Positions 35,476 to 47,925 are shown, counted from the first letter of the stretch. The stretch: 64,000 nt of DNA from Channallabes apus (GCA_030522415.1 CM060114.1:23975304-24039303), one strand, 5' to 3'. The notes: a model not told the origin generated them from the letters alone. Numbers and translations are program-made.

Positions 35476-35694
35476 ATCTGAGGTCGTTGCTGGCTCACCT
35501 GTTTTTATAACCTCCACCTACATCTAATCAGATGACGTCACCTGTCGAGGTTATATATAGCCAAAAACTTTGGCGTGTTTTCACAGCATGCTTCAACGAC
35601 CGGCAACGCGACAAACTGGTTCCCATAGCGTTTTCACGCAGCATCTCGTTCCCGCCTTTCAGGGAACAGGGTTACAGGAATGTAACCAGAGACG
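35476..35694 (+). repeat. DIRS right inverted terminal repeat
   Basis: Inverse of the left repeat, extended by agggaacagggttacagg and taaccagagacg. Confidence 0.82.
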
Positions 35695-36154
35695 TTTATT
35701 TCTGTTAACGAGAGGCGAAGGCATGTTTTTGTCTCCTTCATATAGGAGCAATAGGCATTGAGCTGCTGTGTGGTACTGTAACTAGTAGTTTACGTTTAGA
35801 TGTAATCTACTTTTATATATATACAGATGATTGAGATGTTTCATTTGCACTAGGGCTCAATAAAGAATAGTTTTTATTTTATTAAAGACTATCTTTTTGT
35901 CAGTTATTAAACATTCCTTTAACTTTACACTATTCCTTAATTTAACTTAATGAATTGCATTTCGAGTGGATTAATATCAATCGAAGCATTGCTAGTATTA
36001 ATGTAAAGTGATTTCGCACCATATTAAGAAAAACATGTATTCAGTCGACATAGTTGGGGTGGGAGGTTGGTAGGTGGGGCAGGGGGTTGGTGGGTGGAAA
36101 AGGGGATTGGGGGATGAGGTATTAGTTGGAGTCATAGGTAGCAAACCTACGCCC

Positions 36155-36156
<2 letters not shown>
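35695..36156. other. Intergenic, possible hAT end at right
   Basis: No gene. The last ~20 bp (aaacctacgcccttg) may be a hAT terminus opposite to that at 28,997. Confidence 0.4.
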
Positions 36157-36192
<36 letters not shown>

Positions 36193-36195
36193 ATA

Positions 36196-36260
<65 letters not shown>
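36157..36260. repeat. (GT)n and (TA)n microsatellites
   Basis: GT tract to ~36,190, TA tract ~36,200-36,260. Confidence 0.95.
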
Positions 36261-36263
<3 letters not shown>

Positions 36264-36390
36264 AAATATAATTAATATTTTCGTGTTTAATTACAAAAAA
36301 AAAACATTTTAATGGTTAGTGATTGTTGCAGACATTTACACTATTTTTGAGAACTATTAAGTTCTCCTTCAACGTGTCATAGCCGATAAC

Positions 36391-36509
36391 TGCCCCTTTG
36401 ATCTGCTGGGTAGGGCGGGGCGTCGATTGCTGATCAGTGTGTGTAAAGTACGCTACTTTACACTGATCAGCCGTCGACGCCCCGCCATACCCAGCACATC
36501 AAAGGGGCA
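36391..36509. repeat. 119-nt near-perfect hairpin
   Basis: tgcccctttgatctgctggg (36,391) pairs with cccagcacatcaaaggggca (to 36,509). Inner blocks gggcggggcgtcga/tcgacgccccgcc and ctgatcagtgt/acactgatcag also pair, leaving a cgc turn near 36,451. The outer stem tip resembles the short hairpin at 22,293-22,330. Confidence 0.9.
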
Positions 36510-36549
36510 CACTCATAAACTCTCCGTGTGCACACACACAAACTCTCTG

Positions 36550-36551
<2 letters not shown>

Positions 36552-36592
<41 letters not shown>
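36552..36592. repeat. (CA)n microsatellite
   Basis: CA dinucleotide tract followed by a short poly-C at ~36,624. Confidence 0.95.
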
Positions 36593-36594
<2 letters not shown>

Positions 36595-36599
36595 TTTAT

Positions 36600-38004
36600 A
36601 GATAAAATACAGACATAAACACGCCCCCCCCCCCCAGGAAAACAACAAACACAAATATATAGACTACAGTACTCGCTCCGTGCGCGCTCCGATGTGAGCC
36701 GATTTATTCAAGTCATAATTCGAGAATAGAGAGATTAATAACAGAGAAAGCATAATAAGATGTCTATACAGTAAATAAAAAGAAAAGTATCAAATCCAAC
36801 TATTAAAGTCTGATTTTATTGCTATCATTAACCATTTATGTTATATATTTATTTTATATTATTTTATCTTACATTATGTTTTATATATTATATTTACACA
36901 ATGCTTGCTCTGAAGGACTTTATCTAAAAGCCAGACTGACCAAGTTTCTAATTCCCTGCTGAAGTAGTTAAATAAGCTTATTCTGTAGATACGTATATAG
37001 GTTACATTTTAAAAGTACAATCGCAAGTAAATTACAAACTGAATGTAATGTAAAATATGAATAAACCAGTATTAGACGCAGATATACGATATGGTAGTAT
37101 ATACAATGAAAAAGCTATTTACACGAGTGCTCAAATGTAAAGCAAACGCAATTATTAATTTATTGTGTATATTTAACTTCATTCAGCCATTTAAGTTATA
37201 TGAAGAATAACGTTCCTAACCCACTATTATTTTAATCTTAAATAAAGTTGGCCTAATACAATATTGTTTCCAATGCTGAAGCAAACATGATTTTGTTTTA
37301 GTCTATTCTCTGAATACAACGCGACCCACATCACCTCTTGGTGAAGACCCACAGAAACCGTTACTGTAATCCCCCTTCTCACCTATCCTTGGTGTGAAGT
37401 TATCAAACCGGTTTCGCTGATGGGGTAATTCTGCTTCAAGCACTTTCCGATGTTGTTGCTAGGAAATTCCACCCCACAGCCCACAACAAGAAGCAAATAA
37501 GAGACATAATTAACAAACTTCTTAGAAAGAAAAGATTGAGTTTTCCTCTTTTCTAAAAAAAAAATTAATTAATGAATACTCTTACTTTTGTAAAGATTTT
37601 GAGTGACCATTTGCCATATACTGTACTGCCTGCTTTATTATAAATTTAATAAAACTTCATTGCAACTAAATTGTGTGTGTGTGCCTTATTGAATATTTAA
37701 TAATGCTTCCGGAACATTGTTGTCCATACGTTTTACAGTATGTCCAGTATATTGAAAACAGTGAAGCATAAAACACAACCCGAAAGGACAAATTAAGGAA
37801 TGTACGAAACATTAACACCTTTACCGTGTTCAAATAAATACTGTAGAGTTACTGCATTATGTTTCAAGACATCCTTAATTTAAAAAAAATTTCCCTAATT
37901 ATATGTCCACAAATACTTTGACAACATACACTTATCAACTTATCCACATAAACTTATCCACACAAACTCTCCGTGCACGCACACACAATCTCTAAAGAAT
38001 GAAT
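36600..38004. other. Intergenic with dispersed-repeat fragments
   Basis: 36,905-36,945 (ggactttatctaaaagcc) and 37,253-37,300 (gtttccaatgctgaagcaaa) match 60,755-60,770 and 60,826-60,850. 37,345-37,425 matches 22,370-22,450. No gene. Confidence 0.5.
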
Positions 38005-38110
38005 ATTAATAACTACCCCGCCTAGTGCCCGAAGTCTCCTGGGATAGGCTCCAGGCCCCCCGCGACCCTGAACACAGGATTAAGCGGTATAGAAGATGAA
38101 TGAATGAATA
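38005..38110 (+). repeat. SINE tail fragment
   Basis: ccgcctagtgcccgaagtct, gggataggctccagg and cgaccctgaacacaggatta end in an atgaatga repeat. It is the 3' part of the SINE seen in full on the minus strand at 53.8-54.1 kb. Confidence 0.75.
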
Positions 38111-38270
38111 TTAATAACATACATATACAAATAAACAAAAATATAAACGTCTATATTGAAGTCTACGGTGAACGCAGAGTCGGCTAAGCAGACGTGATGA
38201 CGCGCGCGCCCTCACCTCTGTTACGGCTGCCTACAGTATTTGGCCAAAAGAATTATAATAATTGAACGAT

Positions 38271-38345
38271 ATGCCTGGTCCTGGAAAGAGACATCAACAG
38301 TCCGGCGCTGAGAAACGAAAGAACCGAAAGAAAAAAAAGGCCTAA
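38271..38345 (+). CDS. 24-residue peptide resembling a hAT transposase N-terminus
   Basis: ATG to stop in 25 codons. It is a basic peptide (KRHQQSGAEKRKNRKKKK) like the start of fish hAT-family transposases with an SGAxKRK signature. It is too short to be functional and is probably a relic of a hAT element. Similarity judged by eye. Confidence 0.35.
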   Translation: MPGPGKRHQQSGAEKRKNRKKKKA

Positions 38346-39540
38346 GATGAAGCCCGTGCATCAATTCCAGAAATAAAACTTTACTTTATTCTGTCGACGT
38401 TAATAATGTAATAACGTAACGTTAACGTAAAATAGCGTAAATTTCATTTAACAGCAGGGGGGACAAAAAATATATTTTTAAAATAATTTATTGCATTGTT
38501 TATGTTGTTTACAGTCAAGCCATCAACATACAATAAAATGTAAACATGAGATCTAAACTAAAAACTGTGCTCCCTGTGCTGGCAATATCATCTCTTTGTT
38601 CTGCTGTCTCCGGCTCCCTCCCTGGTCCTGAATCTGCCCCTTCCTCTACCCTCACTGTCTCAGAACAGACTGACTCCTGAAGCAGAAAAAAATGTAGGAA
38701 AAGATGTTTTCCATACTCATAATAACTAACTTGTTCACATTACACTTGTTAAATTGAAAGATCATACTGTAAATTGGTGAGCCTATTACTTTCTACTGAA
38801 CAGCCACAACTCCGAAAACATTAAAGAAATTGTCCAAAAAAAATAAATTTAATCTGTCATTATCCCTTCAATAAAAGCACCACACTTACCCGACACTGTA
38901 CATCTGATTGACCCTACTGAAAAATATAGGACTGGCTCAACTTAAAAAAAATTTAAGTAATCTGTCACACCTAATACTTTAGCATTGACGTAATGTAAAT
39001 AAACCAAACTTAAAATTTTTAAGTTCATGTAAACTCATTTCTGAAGGTGAAACAAACCAAATATTTAAAGTTGTTCTAAATCTAAATAAATGAGTTGGCT
39101 ATATTACTTAATGTAAATATTCTACTAAATCTAACCTGAAATTATAAACTTGATATAAACCACTTTTGAATGGTTGAGCAAATTACCTTTTTTTAAGTTG
39201 CATCAAAAAGATTTAAGGCATTCATAATATAAATATAAAAGCATAAAAAACTTAATTACATATTAATTTACACTCAAAACACATTTCTTTATATAAACAT
39301 TTATTGTGGAATGAACATATTTTCATTCAAAATGTTAACAATAAGATTTTTTTTTCAAAATGTATAAACACCAACAGTCATTCAACACTGTTAACTGAAT
39401 TTGAAATTGAGAGGGAAAAAAAAGATGTCTGCATTTATCCACAAATTTAATTTTGCAATGGTACATTTTGTCCTTGTCAAACCTGCTGAAGAAGAACCAA
39501 ACTAAATACTCTGCGACTAAAATAAATTACTCCATAAATG

Positions 39541-39682
39541 TATGTGTGTGCCCTGCGATGGATTGGCACCCTGTCCAGGGTGTACCCCGCCTAGTGCCCG
39601 TAGTCTCCTGGGATAGGCTCCAGGTACCCCGCGACCCTGAACACAGGATTAAGCAGTATAGAAAATGAATGAATGAATAAAA
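39541..39682 (+). repeat. SINE tail fragment
   Basis: tgccctgcgatggattggca, ccctgtccagggtgtacccc and the cgaccctgaacacaggatta tail end in atgaatga. 5'-truncated relative to 53.8-54.1 kb. Confidence 0.8.
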
Positions 39683-39866
39683 TTACAAATAGTAACACTC
39701 AACTTTGCAACATACATTTATTAATTGGACTGAAAAGAAAATTAGAAAATGTTCCTGAAACAAAATCAGCAGAGGTAAAACATGGAACATTCATGTGCGA
39801 CTGATGGAAACTCAATAAGTCACAATCCCGATTTCCTGTGGAGGCTGAAGACAGTCCTCTTCCTAC

Positions 39867-39931
39867 CTGAGGACAAACAGGGCCATTGTGCACCTCACAA
39901 GTTCTGCCTGAGCTTCATCTTTCTGAACAAC
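39867..39931 (-). other. Exon-like block in the third CACTG-type element
   Basis: On the minus strand a pyrimidine-rich acceptor (cctttcttttattag) precedes 65 nt encoding VVQKDEAQAELVRCTMALF(VLR). A donor (gtaggaag) follows. Another donor-like site (ctag|gtaaga) is at ~41,887. Together these suggest a spliced minus-strand transcript or a captured gene fragment. The host gene is not identified. Confidence 0.3.
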
Positions 39932-40533
39932 CTAATAAAAGAAAGGACATTTGTTAGACAATTGCTCTATTTGGCAAAACAGTGTCTGATGTATGCATGT
40001 AAAATCACTTAATGCCCCCTATGAGTGAAAAAAACACCTAGGATTATGGTGCAGCATGATAAATGTAATTAGCTCAATGAATATGCCAAAATAACTGACA
40101 TACATATACACACATTATGTATTAATGATAAAGTTTATCATTTTAAGTATTAATTTCAGGAGGTAATCACCTCCAGGCTCTAGGGACATAAAAACAAACA
40201 TAGTATTGTTGGTTATGTTAGGCTTGTAAAGCGTGAAAAAATGAACATGGCAGACATTGAAACCTGTATTCAGACAGCATACACTAACCTGTGAACAAGT
40301 TAAACTAAAGTTTTATTCTGCTAGTTATGTTTTAATTTAGTGCATCACAGCCAACTTGATGTGGATGCCTTGCTCAGGTCCTGTGGCTTCCATTCACAAG
40401 ATTACATTTGACACCAAGCTAATTTCTGCTTTCTTGAGCGAGTACATACCAGATCAAGAACTTGAAGATGAAGATTATATCTCTGGTCTTCTCTCTGACG
40501 GGTTCCTCCCCAGTTTCTGATGACCTCAATTAT

Positions 40534-41095
40534 GGCGCTTTTCCACTGCATAGTACGACGCGACACGGCTCAGTTCTACTCACTTTTGGGGGGTTTTCCA
40601 CTGGGACCAGTACATAGTACCTGTTCCTTTTTTTAGTACCACCTCGCCCGAGGTTCCAAGCGCGCCGAACCGTTACCAAAACGTGACGTGTAAATACGCT
40701 GGTCACTGATTAGCCGGAGAAAATCGTCATTACTGCGTCACTGAGCTTGCGACACGAGACACAACAGAACCGCTATATTTAGAAACAGCCAGAGAAGGAT
40801 CGCACGCACCTTTTTGTATTAACCGTCGGCCTCTTTTGAAACAAACTCCTTCGTCTCGCTGTTAAAAACATCCACATGCCGAGAATGAAGAACACCATGC
40901 CGTCGATATGCTCCATTGTTGTGTGTGTGTTTGTGGCGCGCTTACGATGACGTCACGGCAGTAGCGGTGCCGCGCGCGTGAGTAATCCCGCCCCCGCTAA
41001 AGTGTTACTACACTGCAGTGGAAGAGCAAACTGTGCCGAACCGAAGTGAGTTGAACTGAACTGTGTCGTGTCGTTCTATGCAGTGGAAAAGAGGC
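40534..41095. mobile_element. MITE with ttttccactgcatag ends
   Basis: Left gcgcttttccactgcatag and right ctatgcagtggaaaagaggc are inverted matches. The similarity continues inward (cacggctcagttctactcac against its partner gtgagttgaactgaactgtg). ~562 bp, no ORF. Harbinger or hAT affinity cannot be decided because the target duplication is unclear. Confidence 0.7.
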
Positions 41096-42439
41096 AATAG
41101 TTTGTAGTGTTGCTTGTCCAAGGAAACCAGTAATCTTGCTTGAAGTGGAGCAGATATAATTCTCAGAAACTCATTACTGATCTTAAAAAAAAAAAAAAAA
41201 AGGGTAAAAACAAAAATTGGACTGGCTCAAGTTCTTATGTTAGCAAATCTTAATTACAGTGTGTATAAAGTATAGAAAGCAGTATGGGTAAAATACTGCC
41301 CTTTCAGAGAAGCTAACAGACCTGTAAACACAAAAGTGCATCAAGATTATGTTTACTTTTAAAGTTACTTGAAGTAACGTTAAATCAACATGTCAAATTT
41401 ATGCCAATATTTATATACTGATACGGTTAAAAACGTGTGATAAAGTGTCACCAGTATGTCAGGAACATGTGCTAAAGCCCCGTTTCATATGAGGGAATAT
41501 AGTTTTAGTGATATTACATTACTTACACATTAGCAAGTCCAGAAGGTTTTAAGAATAACTATAAATACACTACAAACAGCATTCACTCCAAATTAGCTTG
41601 TTCTATGTTTACGTCACTTTCCTATTAATTTTTACATCGTTAACCAACGGTACTTAAATATAATTATTTTCATGTTATTCGGCGCCGCTGACTTACTGTA
41701 GAAACTCCGGTGTTTTTGAAAATCACCACGTTAGTTAGCTAATGTAGGTAATATAGGTGTTTTTAGCTTCAGTAGCAAACACGGACAGAAAACTCAATCT
41801 ACAAAGTAGTTGTTCCTGATATAAATCATGAATTTGCTCATATAAGACATACATTTAACATAGAAATGACACGAGTTTGCTTTCTTACCTAGTTTAAAGG
41901 AGTTTTCTTTGAGAAACTCCGCCCACAGCAGAAGGTGATTCAGTCCGTGATAATGCTGCGTCATGTGGTCATGTGACACATGAGGTCATGTGACACGGCG
42001 AACTTTGGTTTGAAGCAGAAATGTCCTTTGTGAATGCATTAGATATAAGTTTAATCAGGGGCTTTAACTAACAGTAACTGAAATACAGGTTATGATATCC
42101 TTCCTTACTTGTTTCAACGTCATGCTCCGGTTTGAGGCGGAAATAAAATTATACCGGCAAAACTATGGTCTAAAGACTGCGCATGCGCAAATCACACTCA
42201 ACCTAATAAGAGTACCTTGATCAAAATGAAATATTTCACTTTGGTTTCCTGCTGTAAACAGCATTATACTAAAGTAAAAAAAAAAAAAAAAGATTCACCC
42301 ATAAGCATAAATTAGACACTTTAGTTAAAAAGAGCAAATTATTTTTTTTACTAATGGAATGAGAAAAAAAAACACATTAAACGAACGATAGCTAGGTTTA
42401 CTTTTTTCAGTGGATCCCTCAATAATTTCTGTCTCCTTT

Positions 42440-42690
42440 GCCTGTGTTTGATAATGTGAAGCACATATACACTCATTCATCATGAAAGATCTATTATAAA
42501 ACAAAATAAAATTCATGTTCGCTTCAGCACTGTTCATCCGTGTCGTTACATTCATTGTTGTACTTGGTCCGGCTTTTAGATAAAGTCCTTCCATGCGCCA
42601 TCTGGCGGATATTCAGTGAAGCGCAACACATTTATTTAATTCCCGAATGTTGCCTCCGGCAATTCGCGGCACGCCGCGCGCTAAATTACG
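42440..42690 (-). repeat. Dispersed repeat, inverted relative to 60.7-60.9 kb
   Basis: tttagataaagtccttccat, ggatattcagtgaagcg and atttaattcccgaatgttg are the reverse complement of 60,689-60,770. gatctattataaaacaaa and cattcatcatgaaagatc mirror ~60,870-60,900. Confidence 0.7.
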
Positions 42691-42699
42691 GCATCCCGC

Positions 42700-43078
42700 G
42701 GGAAAACACGCGCAGTCTTAAAGGCGACATCTGTACACACTTGCACTACATATTTATATACTGTATCTGGACCAGTGCACAAGACACTTTAATAAGTCAC
42801 TCTTTATGCATATTTGCACAGCCACTGCCACTTTCAAATTTTATATATATCCATTTTTTTATATATATTTCTATATTTTGTAATATTTTTATCATGCCCT
42901 TACTTGTACAGTTTATCTTACTAGTTAAGTTTATTTCATTTAGTATCTCTTTTTATTCATATTTATTCCTTACGTATAAGTTTTATTTTATTTTAAGGTC
43001 ACTGGCGGTCGTATAAACATTTCACTTCATTTCGTATGTGTATGACTGTGTATGTGACAAATAAAATTTGAATTTGAA
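42700..43078 (+). repeat. LINE 3'-end fragment
   Basis: Ends gtatgtgacaaataaaattt gaatttgaa, a LINE-style A/T-rich tail. Its last ~190 bp match 55,672-55,855 (aaggtcactggcggtcgt). No coding part left. Confidence 0.65.
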
Positions 43079-43156
43079 ACAATGTGAAGTATGTCAGTTG
43101 TTGGGGTTGTATATCGCACTAATGGAATGAATACGATAAGTTGACAGAATGGAGGT

Positions 43157-43666
43157 TTAATACCCCTATCTCACCTACACAGTTTCGCGCAGGGGCCGTA
43201 AGTGCGGTTCATCATGATTCAGCGTGAGTTTTGGTGCCGTTATTACGTTTCAATTTTACCACGCAAAAAAATTAAACATGTTTAACATGCGGAAGCTCGC
43301 GGACCTTGCAGATCTTTGCGGACCGTTGGGCGCCGGTCTCTCGAAGCGGATGACTGTGCCTAATACCCCTATCTCACCTGTGTGGCCTGACTCATCTCCG
43401 TGAGCTGCCGCAATTGCCCGCGACGTTCCTTTAACGTTCCGCGAAGTTCTGCAAGGTCTGCAAGCTTCCGCGAGGACCAGCAAAAAAATAAAACGTAAAA
43501 TTTTTCATGCGGGAAGATGGAAACGTAATCACAGTGCAAAAACTCGGGGTGAATCATGATGAACCCTACTTATGGCCACAGCGCGAGACCATGCATGCAG
43601 GTGAGATAGGGGTATAACACCGCCTCTCACAGCGAGTCAAACCGCATAAGTGAATAGGGGTATTAA
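43157..43666. mobile_element. Palindromic MITE with TTAA-flanked ends
   Basis: The outer ends TTAATACCCCTAT (43,157) and ATAGGGGTATTAA (ending 43,666) are exact inverses. Further copies of tacccctatctcacct lie at 43,161 and 43,364, and the inverse is at 43,600-43,615, so two elements may be nested. A TTAA target would fit Kolobok or piggyBac types; this is inference. Internal sequence is GC-richer with gcggacc/ggtccgc-type palindromes. Confidence 0.65.
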
Positions 43667-43669
43667 GCA

Positions 43670-46257
43670 TTACAATCACTCAGAAAAATGAATGGATATG
43701 GGGTTTGAAAATCCCAAGGTTATTTTCTCATTTAACTAAATAAAATTGCATAAAAATAAAATGTGTCAAAAGTCCATAAAGTTATGGATAATGGCTAATG
43801 ATCAATGAAACATATTTTAAACAAAAAGCAGTGAGCAGCTGGACATTGGGACGTAGAGCATAAGTACGACGCATTGGCCTGGCATGCGCAGGTCTGAGCA
43901 GGTCAAGAAGCTCCATAATCTATTGCCTTGGAAGGCAAAACTTTTTTTTTTTTTTTTAATAATGACCACGGGGAAAATATGAAAAGGGCTGAAGTTTTGT
44001 CTAAAGGAAAAATTTTAATTACCCACACGGCTCGGTGGACGGCGCCTTCTTCAGTTTAACACAACACCACGCTGCCAAATTGTTTGCCACCTGTTTAATA
44101 TTAAAATTGATTGCCAATTTTAATGCATTAGTCACATTATGAAATAGGCTAATTAAAAGTCACTCTATTAGTTCTGATATCAAATAAAATAACATTCTTA
44201 AACAGGTCAACGGTATATTCCATCATTAATACGACTTTGATAACGTGCCATAATGTGTTTGCATGCACCGCTGATTTATAAAGACTGCTGTTCAGTAGCG
44301 GCGACCAGCGTCTTGAGCTGAAAATGCGCTAAGAATGAGTTAAGGTTGGTCCAGACCAACCTTACGAACGTGTGACTTAGCTAAGAGATACTTAGCGTAA
44401 GAACGTTTCGGGAAATGCGCCATAATGTTAAGAGAGAGGTTAAGGTACAACTTAAGAATTACTTAGCGATAAGAAGCTTTCTACAAACCGGGCCTTGGAC
44501 AATGTCCTGTGGCTGTGGTTGGACCATGAACCATGAATGTACCAAATGCTAGCCACTATTGTGTAAGGGAATGTAAAATGTTTAGAATATTTTGGTTATA
44601 GGAAGCACATTGATTGTATCACCAAAATCCCATTCAAATCTTTGCATGGGATCAAATAGGCTGGTATGAAATAAAATTGTGCAGGGACATAAAGTAAATT
44701 GAGGATCATGGGAGGAAGGACAGAGAAAGCAAAAATAAATATCCATTTGAAAATATGATGCTTGTTTTGGTGTTGCATTTTGACATTAAAATCAATAAAT
44801 CCTTCATGGATTGTTAAAGATTTATCTCTTGGTCATGAAGCTGGAGATGACAGAAAAAGATTGATAGATGGGAAAGAGAGCGACAGAGAGAAAGAGAGAT
44901 CTCAATGCCAAATCTTTGCCTCTATTTTCCCTTCAGCTCATTTTCTTTATGTCACTCATTCCTATTCTATATATTGCTTTCTGTTAGAGGCTGAGTGATC
45001 AATGGTGTCCTTTTTGAGAGTTTGCTGTCTGTTCATGTCCTTTCTTTGACAGATCTAGGATGAATGGCCTTTATTTATTGTTCTTTTATATTTTTAAGAC
45101 AATGGATTTCCTTTGCTCACATTTGTGCTCACAAGTGCGATGTATTTATGGACTAACTGATGCCATGCCAGCATGGGGTTTTGAAGTGAACAGTGCTAGA
45201 CGAGAGTGATGCATGCTTAGCGGGTACAGAATACCCTTCACATTCTTAAATCCATAATTAGGACAAGAATATAATGAGGATATTAAGAATTTATCTCGAC
45301 AAACAAGGTTAGCACTGTATAACCTTGGACCATCTGAGCGCGTAGTGGAATGTGATGTAAAATATTAAACAGTTTTTCTTTTATATCAAACACTCAAGGC
45401 TTATATTAAACATCCCGCAACTGCTGAAATAAAAAAAGTAAGATAAAAATGTAATTGACCTAGGATTCCAACTTGCAATATGTTCATACTCAATGTCCAT
45501 TTAACACACTTTTTACTCGGGTAACTGTTAGTCTTCAGCGATTCTAATGATGCTCAGTCTAAAGGATGGGTTTCTTTTATGAGTTGAAGGCTCATGAAGG
45601 CGATGTCACTTGTTAAAGAACTATATGCATGCTTGATTGGCATCCCTCATTCAAAAATGGTGATAAATTAGAACAATGCTGTTTAAAGTCCTACGTTTAG
45701 GTTGGTGGTTGAACTTTCAGTGAAGTGATTTTCAGTCTGTACTATATACTAGTCTTTGACTAGCTTAAAAAATAAATAAACAGCCCTCAAATGTAATAAA
45801 CCACTAGCATAAAACAAACCCGAAGGAATGTAATAAACGGACAAAATATATTACATTTCACACAAAGGTAATACCAGTTGCTATTACGTTTGCAGGGATT
45901 TATGTTTATGAGAATAGGAAAATCTTTAGCTATCAAATTATAATAATTTATAAAAATTATTTAAAATTCATCTGCACCTAATCTCTTTTATGATCCTGTC
46001 TATTTATAGTACTGCATGTTTCATTCGTTTTGATTCACTTGCATCTGATTAGTTCTCTATTTGTTTGCTGTTAAGGCGGAATCTACTTGCTGTTAATTCA
46101 CATGTTTGTGTGGTCAACTGGCAGCATCATGTGCATATTTGCTCAAATACAGGCCTACACAGTATATTGTGCAAGTTGTCAGAGGATTGTAGTGCTTATA
46201 CACTTACAGGATGTGCAGAAGCTAAGATACATGAGTTAGCCATCATGTGTTCACGTA
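43670..46257. other. Intergenic, no gene seen
   Basis: AT-rich. Contains a 24-nt perfect palindrome taaggttggtccagaccaac-ctta (44,341-44,364) inside a stretch (44,270-44,500) of gttaag/cttaac-type motifs that looks like part of a DNA-transposon terminus. No exon recognised. Confidence 0.5.
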
Positions 46258-46616
46258 TACAGTGGTCACCTAATCGGAGCGTCGTATTTACCGTCGCAGC
46301 CGCATTTCGGCATGTGCATTTGCTGACTTTGACCACTGAGTGGCGCTATATAACTACAGACTGACGCCTCCAGCCTTAGTTCATTCTCTGCCGCATTAAT
46401 GAGACGCGTTCGATTAAATAATACACGTAGTAGCCGATAACATCAAGTGAAACACTGTAGTTGACCGAATTCATAATCACAGTACTAAAATTACAGTACA
46501 AATGTAGAATTCAAATTAAATCAAATCTTATTAAGATCAAATTTAAGCACAATAAATATTAACACAGTGAGCCTTTAGATTTTATCACGTGTAATTAGGA
46601 AAGAAGTGTGTAGGGT

Positions 46617-46982
46617 TTTATTTAAATATAAATTTCTAAACCAATAAGATCAAATAACACCAAGTTATTATTATAACAGGCTTACTTCGTCACTTATCTA
46701 GAGCTTGCTTTCAAAGAAGTCGAGTGGCTTATTAACGTCTCTGGGGTGCATTGTCTCTAAGTGCCCGCTTGGTGTAGCGGTTAGAGTGCTCGGCTGGAGA
46801 TCTACAAAGTGCCGGTTTGAATCCCGAGTGATGATGTTTTAAAATTGTTTTATTTTAATTATAGCAAAATAAAAATAAAACAAAATAAAATGTTTTATTT
46901 TGATTTTGCTTCAGCATACTATAGGAAAAACAGCAAACTCGCACGCAACCAGTTTGTATTCTTTAAATTTAGGGGAGTGACG

Positions 46983-47018
<36 letters not shown>

Positions 47019-47116
47019 ATTATACTGATTGTGTGTGGTGGATTATTCAGTGAAACGAGGCTCAGCTGAAAGATGTTAGGCACATCAGTCACTTAACCCC
47101 AAATAAAAGGTATTTC
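46617..47116 (+). repeat. Left long arm of the palindrome
   Basis: 500 bp, the reverse complement of 49,436-49,913. Differences are mostly in the (GT)n tract (46,987-47,018) against (CA)n (49,525-49,549). A third partial copy (~60 bp; ccaataagatcaaataacac) is at 48,795-48,835. Confidence 0.9.
46763..46835 (+). ncRNA. tRNA-like sequence (left arm)
   Basis: gcccgcttggtgtagcggtt starts a tRNA-shaped block with an A-box (tagcggttagag, 46,775-46,786) and B-box (ggtttgaatcc, 46,813-46,823), 38 bp apart. The acceptor and anticodon stems do not pair properly, so it is tRNA-derived rather than a tRNA gene. It could act as a pol III promoter. Confidence 0.55.
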
Positions 47117-47850
47117 TTTTCTATTATGAAACCATAATATTGCATCTCTTTCCTAATCATATGGAGGAGTGCGCGGGCGCCACCGACAAAGAGCGTGTTG
47201 TTGCAGGAGAGAGAGGTTGATTTTACGACAGCTTTTTACGGGAGTGTAGTCCAGTGCGGGAGATGCATTGTGTGGTTGGGTGTGTTAAGTTGGACGCGAG
47301 ATGAGTATCTGGGATATAGAATCTGAGTTTTGTATTCTTTTCACTCGTTTTTAGTTTGATTTAATAGCAGGATCTACCCGAAAATTTGTACTATAACCTG
47401 TTTCGCTCCCTCTATATATCCCTCCATGCAGCGAAGTTGTTTGAGCAAACTAATAATTCCAATGAATGAAATGGAGGAAGAAGAAAAGGTGGAGCTGAAA
47501 AGTACACGAAAATAAGAAAAAGCTTTAGAGGTAAATGCAGTGAAATGCTTCAAATGAACAGATTCTGCCTTTTAAAAAGAGGAAGAAGAATACACTGGCT
47601 CATTAAAGTGGAGATTATTTTTTTAAAACCACATACTAGTATAGAAATATAACAAACAAAAATGTAAATAAAAAGTATCACTGAACATATATTGGGTCAT
47701 ATTTGTAAAAAAAAAAAAAGAGAGAAAGGAAAGAACAATAAGTTCATTATTCAAAGTTATTCAGATCAGTGTAAAGTTAGTGTGATTTTAAAAGTGCTTT
47801 AACTCCACCTGGCACAGTTTCATCCTAGTGGAACAATCTGACTACATGTG

Positions 47851-47925
47851 CAGTGCCATGGAAAAGTAGTTGCCCCTTCCTGATTTTTTTCTTTGCATAT
47901 TTGTCACACTTGTATGGGTGGAATT
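47851..47925 (+). mobile_element. Tc1-like terminal fragment
   Basis: cagtgccatggaaaagtagt, ttgccccttcctgattttttt and catatttgtcacact resemble the family-1 Tc1 end but are clearly diverged. No partner end found. Confidence 0.55.

Larger units (their letters stand above)
38914..42412. mobile_element. Possible third CACTG-type element, larger and diverged
   Basis: Left end (t)actgaaaaatatagg and right end cttttttcagtg (42,412) resemble the CACTG elements. The sub-terminal aacttaaaaa/tttttaagtt text is similar in style. The perfect palindrome tgcgcatgcgca (42,178-42,189) lies 223 bp from the right end, versus 221 bp in both good copies. No clear TA duplication. Boundaries are uncertain. It contains a SINE tail fragment and a 560-bp MITE. 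Confidence 0.4.

Noticed and set aside
43256..43483. 75-codon minus-strand frame
   Set aside because: Falls inside the palindromic MITE; both strands read similarly because of the inverted structure.
46763..46835. Functional tRNA gene
   Set aside because: A- and B-boxes are good, but the acceptor and anticodon stems do not pair, so it is called tRNA-like only.
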